Assembly: GCA_002346645.1 (NCBI GenBank)
Contig: DEAD01000013.1
Location: 175,226 to 239,225 of the forward strand
DNA from: Dehalococcoidia bacterium UBA2991
GTDB taxonomy: Bacteria > Chloroflexota > Dehalococcoidia > Tepidiformales > Tepidiformaceae
Direction: 5' to 3'
DNA length: 64,000 nt
Part shown: piece after piece, positions 54,200 through 62,349 of the stretch
How the letters are laid out: each line of letters opens with the position of its first letter
Numbering within the stretch: the first letter of the stretch is position 1
Made by a program: the position numbers and the translations under genes
The notes under the pieces: model-generated
Databases searched by the model: none
Seen by the model: only the letters and a program-made list of their open reading frames with translations
Told to the model about the DNA's origin: nothing

Positions 54200-55020
54200 C
54201 CGAACCCCCGCAACCTGAACAGATCGACCAGGAACCGCCGAGCAGCTTGCTCGCAAATATCATTCGGATCTTCTTGCTCGGATTGAGCGTGATCCTTCTG
54301 ATTCCTCTTCTGCCCTTCCAGGTCCGTGTTGTTGCGGAATACGAGCGGGGCGTGATCTTCCGGCTAGGACGTCTGCAGGGAGCAAAGGGCCCAGGATTGT
54401 TCGTACTTCTACCGTTCATCGACCGAATGGTGAAAGTCGACCTGCGAGTTATCACACTTGACGTACCCTCGCAGGAAGCAATAACACGGGACAATGTGAC
54501 GATAAAAGTGAACGCTGTCGTCTACTTCCGCGTAGTAGACCCCGCAATGGCAGTCGTTCGCATCCTCGACTTCATACGCGCAACATCTCAGATCTCACAA
54601 ACGACCCTCCGCTCTGTTATGGGACAGACCGACCTCGACGGCCTGCTCTCACAACGCGAAGAGGTAAACCAAGAGCTACAAACGATTATTGACCAGGAAA
54701 CCGAGCCATGGGGCATCAAAGTTAGCGCGGTTGAGGTAAAGGACGTGGAGCTTCCGCCTCAAATGCAACGGGTCATGGCTGGACAAGCCGAAGCAGAGCG
54801 GGATCGGCGTGCAAAAATCATTGCTGCCGACGGGGAGTTTCAAGCATCCGAACGCTTGCGGGAAGCAGCACAAATCATGGCGGAGGAGCCCATCACCCTA
54901 CAACTCCGCTATTTGCAGACCCTCGGGGAAATTTCCGTCGAGAACAACTCGACAATTGTATTCCCACTGCCAATGGACCTCATCCGAATGTTCCTAGATT
55001 CGGACGAGGACGAGGACTAA
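54196..55020 (+). CDS. Slipin / stomatin-like SPFH protein
   Basis: A 274-residue SPFH-domain protein: N-terminal membrane helix (about residues 18-42), [64 protein letters not shown] and the coiled-coil [27 protein letters not shown]. It forms large membrane-bound oligomers and is the usual partner of NfeD. Its ATG overlaps the nfeD stop by 4 nt. Confidence 0.93.
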   Translation: MTEPPQPEQIDQEPPSSLLANIIRIFLLGLSVILLIPLLPFQVRVVAEYERGVIFRLGRLQGAKGPGLFVLLPFIDRMVKVDLRVITLDVPSQEAITRDNVTIKVNAVVYFRVVDPAMAVVRILDFIRATSQISQTTLRSVMGQTDLDGLLSQREEVNQELQTIIDQETEPWGIKVSAVEVKDVELPPQMQRVMAGQAEAERDRRAKIIAADGEFQASERLREAAQIMAEEPITLQLRYLQTLGEISVENNSTIVFPLPMDLIRMFLDSDEDED

Positions 55021-55031
55021 ACGAACCACCT

Positions 55032-55811
55032 TTAGTCTTTGGGTCGAACTGAAACATCAGCAGCAAGTACCGTAAGTCGCTCACCGTCTTCGCGTTCGAC
55101 GACAAGGGCCCCATCTGAGGCAATCTCGACAACACGGGCTTCGTATGAGCTATCAATTTCTTCGACAATGATGCGCCGATGGAGCACCAGGCTGAGCTCA
55201 CGATAGTCCTTGATTAGGTCGCCTTGCGATGTGGTAAGCGCCATTTCGAGCTCATTGCAAATCCTAGCGAGGAGGTCTTCGCGCACCACTTCAGAGGAAA
55301 CCTCATGAGAAAGACTGGTAGCGATATTCCGCAGACCAGGATCTGCAGTTGGGTCTGCGTTTACATTGATCCCGATACCCACATAGGCAGTAAAACCAGC
55401 AGTGCCAGTCTCACCATCAATTAGCATTCCACCCAACTTGCGCTCACCAACCCAGATGTCGTTCGGCCATTTAATACGGGCAGGGACCCCCTCGCACGCA
55501 CAGGCGCGGCAAACCGCCAGAGGAACCGCCAGGGGAAGCCGAGTGTAAACACCGATGGGGGGTCGCAAAACCAGAGTGAAGTAGAGACTACCTCCAGCAG
55601 GACTGAAGAAATCCCTACCCCGCCTTCCGCGCCCAGCAGTCTGCATCTCGGCAAGTATGAGGGTCCCATGCGGGGTCCCTTCAGCCGCCGCTTTACGAGC
55701 CAAGTCCATCGTGGAGGATGTCTCGTGCACATACTGGAAGTTACGACCAAGTGAACTGGTGTTTAGAGAAAAAGTGAATCTTGTTGAGTCAAAGGCTTCG
55801 GCGTTAGACAT
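55032..55811 (-). CDS. birA: Biotin-[acetyl-CoA-carboxylase] ligase, monofunctional
   Basis: A 259-residue BirA catalytic domain without the N-terminal helix-turn-helix, so it should not repress biotin genes. Visible are HETSSTMDLARKAAAEG, the biotinyl-AMP loop GRGRRGRDFFSPAGGSLY, KWPNDIWVGERKLGGML and a C-terminal SH3-like part. The ATG at 55811 is preferred, with a GTG 9 nt further up as an alternative. It lies 20 nt beyond a strong terminator on the same strand, an attenuator-like layout. Confidence 0.9.
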   Translation of the reverse strand: MSNAEAFDSTRFTFSLNTSSLGRNFQYVHETSSTMDLARKAAAEGTPHGTLILAEMQTAGRGRRGRDFFSPAGGSLYFTLVLRPPIGVYTRLPLAVPLAVCRACACEGVPARIKWPNDIWVGERKLGGMLIDGETGTAGFTAYVGIGINVNADPTADPGLRNIATSLSHEVSSEVVREDLLARICNELEMALTTSQGDLIKDYRELSLVLHRRIIVEEIDSSYEARVVEIASDGALVVEREDGERLTVLAADVSVRPKD

Positions 55812-55830
55812 TTTGAGCACGATTCCGCTG

Positions 55831-55870
55831 AAAAAAAGGGGCCTGGCGGCATTTGCACCGCTCAGGCCCC
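55831..55870 (-). terminator. Strong intrinsic terminator upstream of birA
   Basis: On the minus strand GGGGCCTG pairs perfectly with CAGGCCCC, an inner GCGG/CCGC stem extends it past a one-base bulge, and seven Ts follow. It lies after the 19-codon frame at 55892-55951 and 20 nt before birA. The nearest upstream coding gene on this strand would be that short frame, so it ends either a small transcript or a birA attenuation leader. Confidence 0.85.
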
Positions 55871-55891
55871 GTTCGTAGCTCAACGTATGTT

Positions 55892-55951
55892 CTAGGAGGA
55901 GGTCACCTCCTGCGCTAGATGGGGTTGGCTACTACAACTATGGTCTTCCAT
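55892..55951 (-). CDS. 19-residue leader-type ORF with near-perfect Shine-Dalgarno
   Basis: A short frame MEDHSCSSQPHLAQEVTSS. Its ribosome site AAGGAGGTGAT matches the 16S rRNA tail over 11 nt, the best in the window, 8 nt before the ATG. The end of the frame contains AGGAGGTGACCTCCT, a 7+7 palindrome whose ACCTCCT half can also pair with the ribosome site. The strong terminator follows 21 nt after the stop. This layout (peptide, anti-SD, terminator, then birA) looks like a regulatory leader or a small translated RNA. No stalling codons typical of amino-acid attenuators are seen, though serine is abundant. Candidate only. Confidence 0.5.
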   Translation of the reverse strand: MEDHSCSSQPHLAQEVTSS

Positions 55952-56031
55952 GCGCATCACCTCCTTCTTGGGAACCACGATACCCGCCGGTCCATTAAAT
56001 GGCTAGAGGAGGGCACTTAGGAGGCCTGCGC

Positions 56032-56060
56032 TTCCGCGAGGTGGCGAGCCCCGGTATTCT
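56032..56060 (+). promoter_or_regulatory. Candidate rpsB operon promoter
   Basis: TTCCGC (56032-56037) and TATTCT (56055-56060) are separated by 17 nt, giving a start near 56067 and a leader of about 60 nt before the TTG of rpsB. A TATACA at 56100 is a weaker alternative. Confidence 0.4.
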
Positions 56061-56126
56061 GAGGGCTCACGTGCGGAGTGTGGCGCCTTGCGTCAAATCT
56101 ATACACCGCGCAGAAAGGGGCGAACC

Positions 56127-57194
56127 TTGGTTACGCCCGCAACGATGAAACAGCTCCTTGAAGCCGGTGTGCACTTCGGCCACCAGACCCGACGGTGGAA
56201 CCCGAAGATGCAACATTTCATCTTCACAGAGCGCAATGGAATCCACATTATCGACCTTCAGCAAACGGTGACCCGACTGGACGATGCAATCGACTTCGTG
56301 CGAGATGTTGTAGCCGGAGGCAACGACGTCCTCATCATTGGTACTAAGAAACAGGCACGCGAGACAGTCGAACAAGAGGCGCAACGCGCTGGCCTACCCT
56401 ATGTGAATAACCGATGGCTTGGCGGCACCCTAACAAACTTCCGCACAATCCAGGCCCGTATTCGCCACATGCGCGACCTCGAAGACCGAACAGAGCGGGG
56501 CGAATTTGCCCGGCGAGCTAAAAAAGAACAGCTCGATATCAGCAATGAGATCGAACGGCTAAACCGATACTTCGGCGGCATCAAATACCTAGAGCGGCTC
56601 CCTGGAGCAGTTTTTGTCATAGACACGATGAAAGAGGCAATTGCGGTAGCCGAGTGTGATCGCCTAGGCATTCCCATCGTTTCTCTTGTAGACACAAACT
56701 GCGATCCGGATCCAATCTCCTACCCGATTCCTAGCAACGACGACGCTATTCGAGCTATCAAGCTAATTCTTGGCAAAATTGCGGATGGTGCGATCGAAGG
56801 GAGGGCGGCACGTGAGGCAGGCGTTGGCGCAGAGGCCTACAGCGAAGAAATGGCACAGCTAGCGGCAGAAGAGGAAGCCTCAACTTCCGAGGAGCTATCG
56901 ACACAAGCCCCCCCCTTGCCAGACACTGCTGCAGAGGCCCCAGCTCCCCCAGCTGAAGCAGGATCAGCCGAGATAGAAACCGAGAAGCAGGCCATACCAA
57001 CCGAAATCGCAAACACCGTGGCAGATGCAGAGGAGCAAACCACTCCAGCAGAAGTAACGGAAGCCACGACAGCAGTAGGGGAGCAAACCACTCCAGCAGA
57101 AGTAACGGAGACCGCAGCGGAAGCAGAGGAGCCAACCGCTCCAGCAGAAGTCGCCGAAACCGTAGCAACATCAGAGGAGCAGACCACTGGCTAG
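56127..57194 (+). CDS. rpsB: 30S ribosomal protein S2 with repetitive acidic C-terminal extension
   Basis: 355 residues; a normal S2 core (about residues 1-235) with [46 protein letters not shown] and [15 protein letters not shown]. The remaining ~115 residues are Glu/Ala/Pro/Thr-rich and include about four 16-residue repeats around [11 protein letters not shown] (nt 56982-57191, exact 48-nt period). Start is TTG at 56127 with AAAGGGG 7 nt upstream; the next ATG would cut residues before KQLLEAG. It heads the rpsB-tsf-pyrH-frr-uppS-cdsA operon. Length is about 110 residues beyond family norm. Confidence 0.95.
   Translation: MVTPATMKQLLEAGVHFGHQTRRWNPKMQHFIFTERNGIHIIDLQQTVTRLDDAIDFVRDVVAGGNDVLIIGTKKQARETVEQEAQRAGLPYVNNRWLGGTLTNFRTIQARIRHMRDLEDRTERGEFARRAKKEQLDISNEIERLNRYFGGIKYLERLPGAVFVIDTMKEAIAVAECDRLGIPIVSLVDTNCDPDPISYPIPSNDDAIRAIKLILGKIADGAIEGRAAREAGVGAEAYSEEMAQLAAEEEASTSEELSTQAPPLPDTAAEAPAPPAEAGSAEIETEKQAIPTEIANTVADAEEQTTPAEVTEATTAVGEQTTPAEVTETAAEAEEPTAPAEVAETVATSEEQTTG
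56982..57191 (+). repeat. 48-bp in-frame tandem repeats in rpsB
   Basis: GAG-containing units begin at about 56982, 57030, 57078 and 57126, with a partial unit at 57174; each codes 16 residues around PAEVTE. The second and third units are near identical (GAGCAAACCACTCC and GCAGAAGTAACGGA shared) and the others diverged. It is a minisatellite within the 3' part of rpsB, likely to vary in copy number. Confidence 0.8.
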
Positions 57195-57693
57195 CATTTC
57201 AACAGCGATGGTGAAGGAGCTGCGCGACACCAGCGGCTCAGGCGTGATGGACGCGAAGCGCGCCCTGGAAGAAGCGAATGGTGACATGGCTGCTGCTGCT
57301 AACATCTTGCGAGAGCGAGGTCTGGCAGCTGCTGCTAAACGCGCAGAACGTGAAACAGGTCAAGGCGTAGTCGACACTTATATCCATGCAGGTGGGCGTA
57401 TCGGCTCACTTGTAGAAGTGAACTGCGAAACGGACTTCGTAGCGAACACTGACGAGTTCCGCACACTGGTTCACGAGATTGCAATGCAAGTTGCGGCAAT
57501 GAACCCTTCCGTGGTTTCCGCGGAAGACCGAGGGCCAGAGCTTGAGGGATCCGATGAAGAGATAGTGCTGATGAATCAGCCATGGGTGAAAGACTCATCT
57601 AAAACCATCTTAGATTTGGTCCAAGATTCGATGGCAAAAACAGGGGAGAACATCCGCGTGCGACGCTTCGCACGTTTCGAACTAGGGTCGTAG
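57187..57693 (+). CDS. tsf: Elongation factor Ts (short form), apparent CTG start
   Basis: 168 residues if it begins at CTG 57187. The first ATG (57208) would start at [10 protein letters not shown] and lose the usual first residues. Reading from CTG gives [17 protein letters not shown], the classic EF-Ts opening, and GAGGAG lies 7 nt before the CTG; it overlaps the rpsB stop by 8 nt. The N-terminal UBA-like domain and [14 protein letters not shown] (Tu-contact motif TDFVA) are intact. It is much shorter than E. coli EF-Ts (283 residues), lacking the second core subdomain and coiled coil, as in several short-form lineages. Confidence 0.9.
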   Translation: MASISTAMVKELRDTSGSGVMDAKRALEEANGDMAAAANILRERGLAAAAKRAERETGQGVVDTYIHAGGRIGSLVEVNCETDFVANTDEFRTLVHEIAMQVAAMNPSVVSAEDRGPELEGSDEEIVLMNQPWVKDSSKTILDLVQDSMAKTGENIRVRRFARFELGS

Positions 57694-57706
57694 CAAAGGG
57701 GGAGCC

Positions 57707-58423
57707 GTGACCGACAAATACCGGCGCGCGCTCGTGAAGCTCAGCGGAGAAGCCCTGATGGGTGACCGCGAGTTTGGCATCGATCCAGAGACTATCGCGT
57801 CCCTCGCTCAACAGGTGGCCAGTGCTTCTAGCGATGGGATCGAGATTGCAATCGTAGTAGGAGGCGGAAACTTTTGGCGTGGGCAGGCCGCGGCCGAAAC
57901 AGGAATGGACCGGGCTACAGCTGACTATGCCGGCATGCTAAGCACGATGATGAATGCACTTGCACTGCAGGATGCGCTGGAAAAAGCAGGCGCAGAGGTG
58001 CGAACGCAAACTGCACTAACGATGGCAGAAATAGCAGAGCCCTACATCCGACGGCGGGCTATTCGACACCTAGAAAAAGGTCGCGTAGTCGTATTCGCCT
58101 CAGGCACAGGAAACCCCTTCATGACAACGGACACGGCTGCGGCACTCCGTGCCATCGAGGTCGATTGTGAGATGCTACTGATGGCAAAGAACGGGGTAGA
58201 CGGCGTGTACGATGCGGACCCAGCAACGTCCCCAAATGCAAAGCGCTTTACACAGTTGAGCCACCTCGAAGCAATCCAACGAAGGTTACAAGTAATGGAT
58301 AGCACCGCATTAAGTCTTTGCATGGAACACGAGCTCCCCATCGTCGTTTTCGATGTGCGGGCGCCAGACAGCATTTACCGAGCACTCCACGGGGAGCGCA
58401 TCGGCACGACCGTGAGCGCCTGA
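57707..58423 (+). CDS. pyrH: Uridylate kinase
   Basis: A 238-residue UMP kinase of the amino-acid-kinase fold. It starts at GTG with GGGGGAG upstream, then [12 protein letters not shown], the UMP loop [31 protein letters not shown] and [13 protein letters not shown]. It converts UMP to UDP in pyrimidine synthesis. Its place between tsf and frr is the standard order. Confidence 0.95.
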   Translation: MTDKYRRALVKLSGEALMGDREFGIDPETIASLAQQVASASSDGIEIAIVVGGGNFWRGQAAAETGMDRATADYAGMLSTMMNALALQDALEKAGAEVRTQTALTMAEIAEPYIRRRAIRHLEKGRVVVFASGTGNPFMTTDTAAALRAIEVDCEMLLMAKNGVDGVYDADPATSPNAKRFTQLSHLEAIQRRLQVMDSTALSLCMEHELPIVVFDVRAPDSIYRALHGERIGTTVSA

Positions 58424-58470
58424 GCGCTCTCCTCACCTGCCCCAGCGGGGATAGAACGGGAGGCAACCAG

Positions 58471-59040
58471 ATGGCCGAAAACGACCCAGAAGAAATTATG
58501 CTGGATGCGGAGATGCGTATGGAGAGCGCAGTGGAGGCATTCCAGCGCGAGCTTGCGGGGGTTCGCACAGGCCGGGCCCACCCGAGCCTCATTGAAGGGC
58601 TACAGGTGGAGCACTACGGACAGACGCAGGCACTCAACCAACTCGGTACGATAAATGCCCCTGAGGCACGCCTCCTAGCTGTGCAGGTTTGGGATGCAGG
58701 AGCGGTACAGTCGGTAGTGAAAGCCCTCCAGGCATCAGACCTTGGTCTCAACCCAAACATTGATGGCCAGCTCATCCGGTTACCCATTCCGCAGCTAACA
58801 GAGGAACGCCGGCGGGAGTACGCAAAGCTCGTTCATCAGAAAGCAGAGGACGCACGTGTTTCCGTACGGAACGTGCGGCGCCACAAGCATGATGAACTTC
58901 GTAAGAGCGAGAAATCAGGTGATATGACGCAGGACGACCTTCACGACTATGAGGGCAACCTGCAGAAGCTTACCGACACCCATACAGGACTTATCGATGT
59001 TGCAATGAAGCGCAAGGAGGAGGAATTGCTTGAGCTCTAG
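58471..59040 (+). CDS. frr: Ribosome recycling factor
   Basis: A 189-residue RRF. It has the three-helix/hinge layout with FQRELAGVRTGRAHPSLIEGLQVEHYG, QLGTINAPEARLLAVQVWDAGAVQSV, IRLPIPQLTEERRREYAKLVHQKAEDARVSVRNVRRHKHDEL. GGGAGG is 7 nt before the ATG. A few extra acidic residues precede the usual start. uppS begins inside its last codons. Confidence 0.95.
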   Translation: MAENDPEEIMLDAEMRMESAVEAFQRELAGVRTGRAHPSLIEGLQVEHYGQTQALNQLGTINAPEARLLAVQVWDAGAVQSVVKALQASDLGLNPNIDGQLIRLPIPQLTEERRREYAKLVHQKAEDARVSVRNVRRHKHDELRKSEKSGDMTQDDLHDYEGNLQKLTDTHTGLIDVAMKRKEEELLEL

Positions 59041-59830
59041 GCCTGCAAAAACTGCGGGAACTGAATCCCGTACCGCCCCTGGTGGCGACCGCATCTCCCC
59101 CTTAACTGGCGGGCGTGTGCCAGGCCACATCGCCATCATCATGGACGGCAACGGACGCTGGGCTACGGAACGAGGCCTTCCGCGAGCGGCAGGCCATCGC
59201 GCGGGAGCGGAAAATATCCGACGCGTAATCGAGCGTTTCGCCGAACATGACGTTCGGTATGTCACCCTATTCGCATTCTCAACGGAGAACTGGAAGCGCC
59301 CCCCCAGCGAAGTCTCCGTCATCTTTCAATTGATCGACCGCTTTCTCCAACGCGAGCTCCATAACATGCAGCGCGACAACGTACGTGTGCGGCACCTTGG
59401 GCATCTTGAGCAATTGCCGAAACCGTTAGCGGAGCGCATCAACAACGCCGTTGAGCTAACAAAGTCGAACGATGGATTAATGCTAAACATATGCCTGAGC
59501 TACGGGAGCCGGGATGAGATCGTTACCGCTGTAAAGCGCATTGCCGAAGCCGGCATCCCCACAGAGGCCATCACGGAGGAGACTGTCTCCGCAAACCTTC
59601 TGACAGGGGGACTCCCAGATCCAGATCTTGTGATTCGCACTGCAGGCGAGCAGCGCATTTCCAACTTTTTGCTCTGGCAAAACGCTTATGCAGAGCTCTA
59701 CTTCACATCCGGCTACTGGCCGGATTTCGGGCGGGAGGATGTTGACCTTGCTCTGGCTGAGTACGGACATCGCAAACGAAAGTTCGGCAAGCTTCTACCG
59801 GAAGACCTCGGCTCGCTCGAGGAAAATTAG
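59030..59830 (+). CDS. uppS: Undecaprenyl diphosphate synthase
   Basis: A 266-residue cis-prenyltransferase. Motif I is HIAIIMDGNGRWA (catalytic Asp about residue 39), then HRAGAENIRRVIERF, FAFSTENWKRP, ICLSYGSRDEIV and the C-terminal DLVIRTAGEQRISNFLLWQNAYAELYF. It makes the lipid carrier for cell-wall precursors. Start TTG with GGAGGA 5 nt upstream, overlapping frr by 11 nt. A polar N-terminal tail of about 30 residues precedes the core. Confidence 0.95.
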   Translation: MSSRPAKTAGTESRTAPGGDRISPLTGGRVPGHIAIIMDGNGRWATERGLPRAAGHRAGAENIRRVIERFAEHDVRYVTLFAFSTENWKRPPSEVSVIFQLIDRFLQRELHNMQRDNVRVRHLGHLEQLPKPLAERINNAVELTKSNDGLMLNICLSYGSRDEIVTAVKRIAEAGIPTEAITEETVSANLLTGGLPDPDLVIRTAGEQRISNFLLWQNAYAELYFTSGYWPDFGREDVDLALAEYGHRKRKFGKLLPEDLGSLEEN

Positions 59831-60639
59831 TGCGAGTACCGCGCAACCTAGCCCTTCGTATCGCAACCGCTGCAGTGGGTATGCCTCTGCTAATCCTGGT
59901 CATCTGGGTCGGAGGGTGGCCTTTCGCCATTGTGGCAGGACTCATCACCCTCGGTGGCACTATCGAATTCGCTCATGCCTGGCTCTGCCCCAATCAGCCC
60001 TATCGGGCCGTGCTGCCAATCGTCCCAGGCCTTCTAGCTCCCGCAGCAGTAGTGGCGGGAGTCCATGCCGACGAACGTTTTCTAATTGCTGGCGCTTTAT
60101 TAGCAGCATTCTTCTTAGGAGCAGGCTATTCGCGAACAAATCTATTTGGCCCCCAAAAAACGCTGCGTGTGATGGGGTGGGCGATACTTTATCCCGGCAT
60201 CATCTTCTCTACGATCGTACTGACACGAGACCTCGACCAGGGTCGCGATTGGGTATTCCTACTCGTGTTAACGACGTTTACAACCGATACCGGGGCATAC
60301 GGCGTCGGGTCCCTGCTAGGAAGGCATAAGCTATGGCCAGCGATCAGCCCAAACAAAACCTGGGAGGGGGCGTTTGGAGGATTAGGCGCAGCATTACTAG
60401 CGGTTTGGGTGCTTTCCTCGTGGTTCGACCTAGGACTAAACCCTGCCGCAGTCGTTGGATTGGGACTGGGCTTAGGACTAGCAGCTCAGGCGGGAGACCT
60501 TCTTGAGAGCTGGATGAAACGGACGGCTAATATCAAGGATTCCTCGGGTTTGCTACCTGGACACGGAGGGATACTTGACCGCCTTGACTCCGTCGTCGGT
60601 GTTGCGCCGGTCGTTTTCTTGGTGGGGAACTTCTTCTGA
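59830..60639 (+). CDS. cdsA: Phosphatidate cytidylyltransferase
   Basis: A 269-residue membrane enzyme making CDP-diacylglycerol. It has about eight hydrophobic helices and the CdsA signature region TFTTDTGAYGVGSLLGRHKLWPAISPNKTWEGAFGG with LGLAAQAGDLLESWMKRTANIKDSSGLLPGHGGILDRLDS, the S-x27-K-R-x3-KD type motif. The GTG start overlaps the uppS stop by one base (TAGTG). Confidence 0.94.
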   Translation: MRVPRNLALRIATAAVGMPLLILVIWVGGWPFAIVAGLITLGGTIEFAHAWLCPNQPYRAVLPIVPGLLAPAAVVAGVHADERFLIAGALLAAFFLGAGYSRTNLFGPQKTLRVMGWAILYPGIIFSTIVLTRDLDQGRDWVFLLVLTTFTTDTGAYGVGSLLGRHKLWPAISPNKTWEGAFGGLGAALLAVWVLSSWFDLGLNPAAVVGLGLGLGLAAQAGDLLESWMKRTANIKDSSGLLPGHGGILDRLDSVVGVAPVVFLVGNFF

Positions 60640-60675
60640 GCCACAAAAGGTTCCTGACCGTTTGCAGACCTCGCC

Positions 60676-60681
60676 TAAGAT
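60676..60681 (+). promoter_or_regulatory. Candidate -10 box (TAAGAT) of a leaderless gene
   Basis: TAAGAT ends 6 nt before the ATG at 60688. The spacer from cdsA is only 48 nt and has no Shine-Dalgarno before the ATG. Confidence 0.45.
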
Positions 60682-60687
60682 AGAGAT

Positions 60688-61554
60688 ATGCCTTCCGAAG
60701 AAACCTTCGAGCTGCAGCATCGTTACGTACACGTAAATGGCATCCGCATGCACTACGTTGAAGCAGGCAAAGGGGAACCAGTCCTGTTCCTGCATGGGTT
60801 CCCGGAGTGCTGGTACTCGTGGCGGAAGCAGCTCCCAATGCTTGCTTCCAACTATCACGTGATCGCTCCCGACCTACGGGGCTATAACGAGACAGAGAAG
60901 TTCCCACCGTATGACACCGATACGCTACAGGTCGATGTTCTCTGTTTACTTGAAGCCATAGGCGAAAACAGCGCGCATATTGTGGGGCATGACTGGGGGG
61001 GAGCGATTGCCTGGCAGTTAGCCATGAACCATCCATCAGCATTGCGTTCCCTAGCAATTCTGAACATTCCTCATCCGGCACTCTTTCTAAAAGGCCTGAG
61101 GAGCACTGCGCAGCTCCGGCGAAGCTGGTACATAGCTTTCTTCCAGTTGCCCTGGCTCCCAGAGCAACTACTTGCATTAAATGGGTATCGAAAACTCATC
61201 CGAGCACTCTTCCGAGGAATTCCCCCTGGAGAGCAGCGAGAGAAAGATATGGCTTTCTACCGGCAGAGCTGGCAGAAATACGGATTGACCGGCGGGATCA
61301 ACTGGTACCGCGCACTGCGGGGTAATCGGCCTCGCATTCATGAACCCATTCCAATAATCACAACTCCAACAACAATGATCTGGGGAGAGGAGGATTTTGC
61401 GCTAGGAAAAGAGTTAACCCTTGGCACAGACCGCTTCGTTCGCGATTTCCAAATGCACTACCTATCCGGGGTTGGCCACTTCGTACAGCAAGAAGCTTCA
61501 GAACAGGTAAACACTCTGTTAGCAGGGCACCTAGAGAGCGTGACTAATGACTGA
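60688..61554 (+). CDS. Alpha/beta hydrolase (epoxide-hydrolase-like)
   Basis: A 288-residue alpha/beta hydrolase. The oxyanion motif is LHGFPECWYSWRKQL (HGxP), then DLRGYNETEKFP, nucleophile GHDWGGAIAW (Asp) and a late GVGHFVQQEASE histidine. Asp as nucleophile and two tyrosine-rich cap segments fit epoxide hydrolases or haloalkane dehalogenases. A TAAGAT box is 6 nt before the ATG. It overlaps the next gene by 8 nt. Confidence 0.87.
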   Translation: MPSEETFELQHRYVHVNGIRMHYVEAGKGEPVLFLHGFPECWYSWRKQLPMLASNYHVIAPDLRGYNETEKFPPYDTDTLQVDVLCLLEAIGENSAHIVGHDWGGAIAWQLAMNHPSALRSLAILNIPHPALFLKGLRSTAQLRRSWYIAFFQLPWLPEQLLALNGYRKLIRALFRGIPPGEQREKDMAFYRQSWQKYGLTGGINWYRALRGNRPRIHEPIPIITTPTTMIWGEEDFALGKELTLGTDRFVRDFQMHYLSGVGHFVQQEASEQVNTLLAGHLESVTND

Positions 61555-62329
61555 AGAACGCTCGGGGCGCACCCTACGCAAACCCACTATCACGGACTTC
61601 GTGGCCGAAGGGGAAGAAACTCCACTGCTTCTGCAAGGACGAGTGCTTTCGAGTATCGCCTTGGTCTTCCTAGGTCTGGTAGCCACCTACTTCATTCTGG
61701 CAGAAATCTTTGATGTCTCGCTTCAGTTCGACCCAGAACCCCTTCAGGAATGGACGGAACAGTGGGGGATGTGGGGCCCAATTGTCTTCATGGCAGTAAT
61801 GGCATTCTCAGTCCTGTTCGCACCTATTCCAAACGCGCCTATCTTGATCGTTGCCGGACTTATTTGGGGGCCAGTGCTAGGCAGCATTTACGCAATGATC
61901 GGAATGATGTGGGGTTCCGCCATGGCGTTCTGGGTAGCTCGCTGGTTGGGCCGTCGACATCTTGCACGATTAGTGGGGAGCAAGACTGCAAAGCAAATGG
62001 ATTCCCTAGCTACTCGAATGGGGGGGCGCCTCATCTTCTGGGCGCGCATGCTACCGGTCGTGAATTTCGACTGGATCAGCTTCCTGGCGGGGCTGACAGC
62101 CATGAACTTCTGGCGCTTCTTCGCCTTTAGCTTTCTTGGAATGCTCACTCCTACGGTAGTAGCTGTAGTAGCAGGAGACAGCCTCGGACGCGACCTGCGC
62201 ATAACACTGATAATCGCCGGGGTCTGGGTGGGGGGAGTAATAGCAAGCGGACTCTACTTTTGGTGGAGGCAGCGAAAAGCACGTATGGAGACAGCAGGGC
62301 CAACTGCAGAACCTTTAGCTGAGAGGTAA
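61547..62329 (+). CDS. TVP38/TMEM64 (DedA-like) membrane protein
   Basis: A 260-residue integral membrane protein of the VTT/SNARE-associated family. After a charged ~30-residue N-terminus there is a helix (SSIALVFLGLVATYFILAEI), a loop then VFAPIPNAPILIVAGLIWGPVLGSIYAMIGMMWGSAMAFWVARWLGRR, FWARMLPVVNFDWISFLAGLTAMNFWRFF and a last helix. The glycine-rich re-entrant loops are typical of lipid scramblases/transporters of this family. Its start overlaps the hydrolase end. Confidence 0.85.
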   Translation: MTEERSGRTLRKPTITDFVAEGEETPLLLQGRVLSSIALVFLGLVATYFILAEIFDVSLQFDPEPLQEWTEQWGMWGPIVFMAVMAFSVLFAPIPNAPILIVAGLIWGPVLGSIYAMIGMMWGSAMAFWVARWLGRRHLARLVGSKTAKQMDSLATRMGGRLIFWARMLPVVNFDWISFLAGLTAMNFWRFFAFSFLGMLTPTVVAVVAGDSLGRDLRITLIIAGVWVGGVIASGLYFWWRQRKARMETAGPTAEPLAER

Positions 62330-62349
62330 CCAAACGCCGGAAAGATAGA

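Noticed and set aside
55956..55967. ATCACCTCCTT on the plus strand looks like the 3' end of 16S rRNA
   Set aside because: It is the complement of the very strong Shine-Dalgarno on the minus strand, and no other 16S sequence is nearby, so an rRNA fragment is unlikely.
55919..56021. Plus-strand 34-codon ORF (starting MGLATTTMVF) across the leader element
   Set aside because: Its nearest Shine-Dalgarno is about 17 nt away and there is no terminator or gene context; the minus-strand ORF explains the strong signals better.
59688..60329. 213-codon plus-strand frame overlapping uppS and cdsA in another phase
   Set aside because: Ser/Arg-rich sequence without domains; uppS and cdsA account for the region.
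60533..61177. 214-codon minus-strand frame over cdsA and the hydrolase gene
   Set aside because: It overlaps two well-supported genes and its translation shows no recognisable domain.
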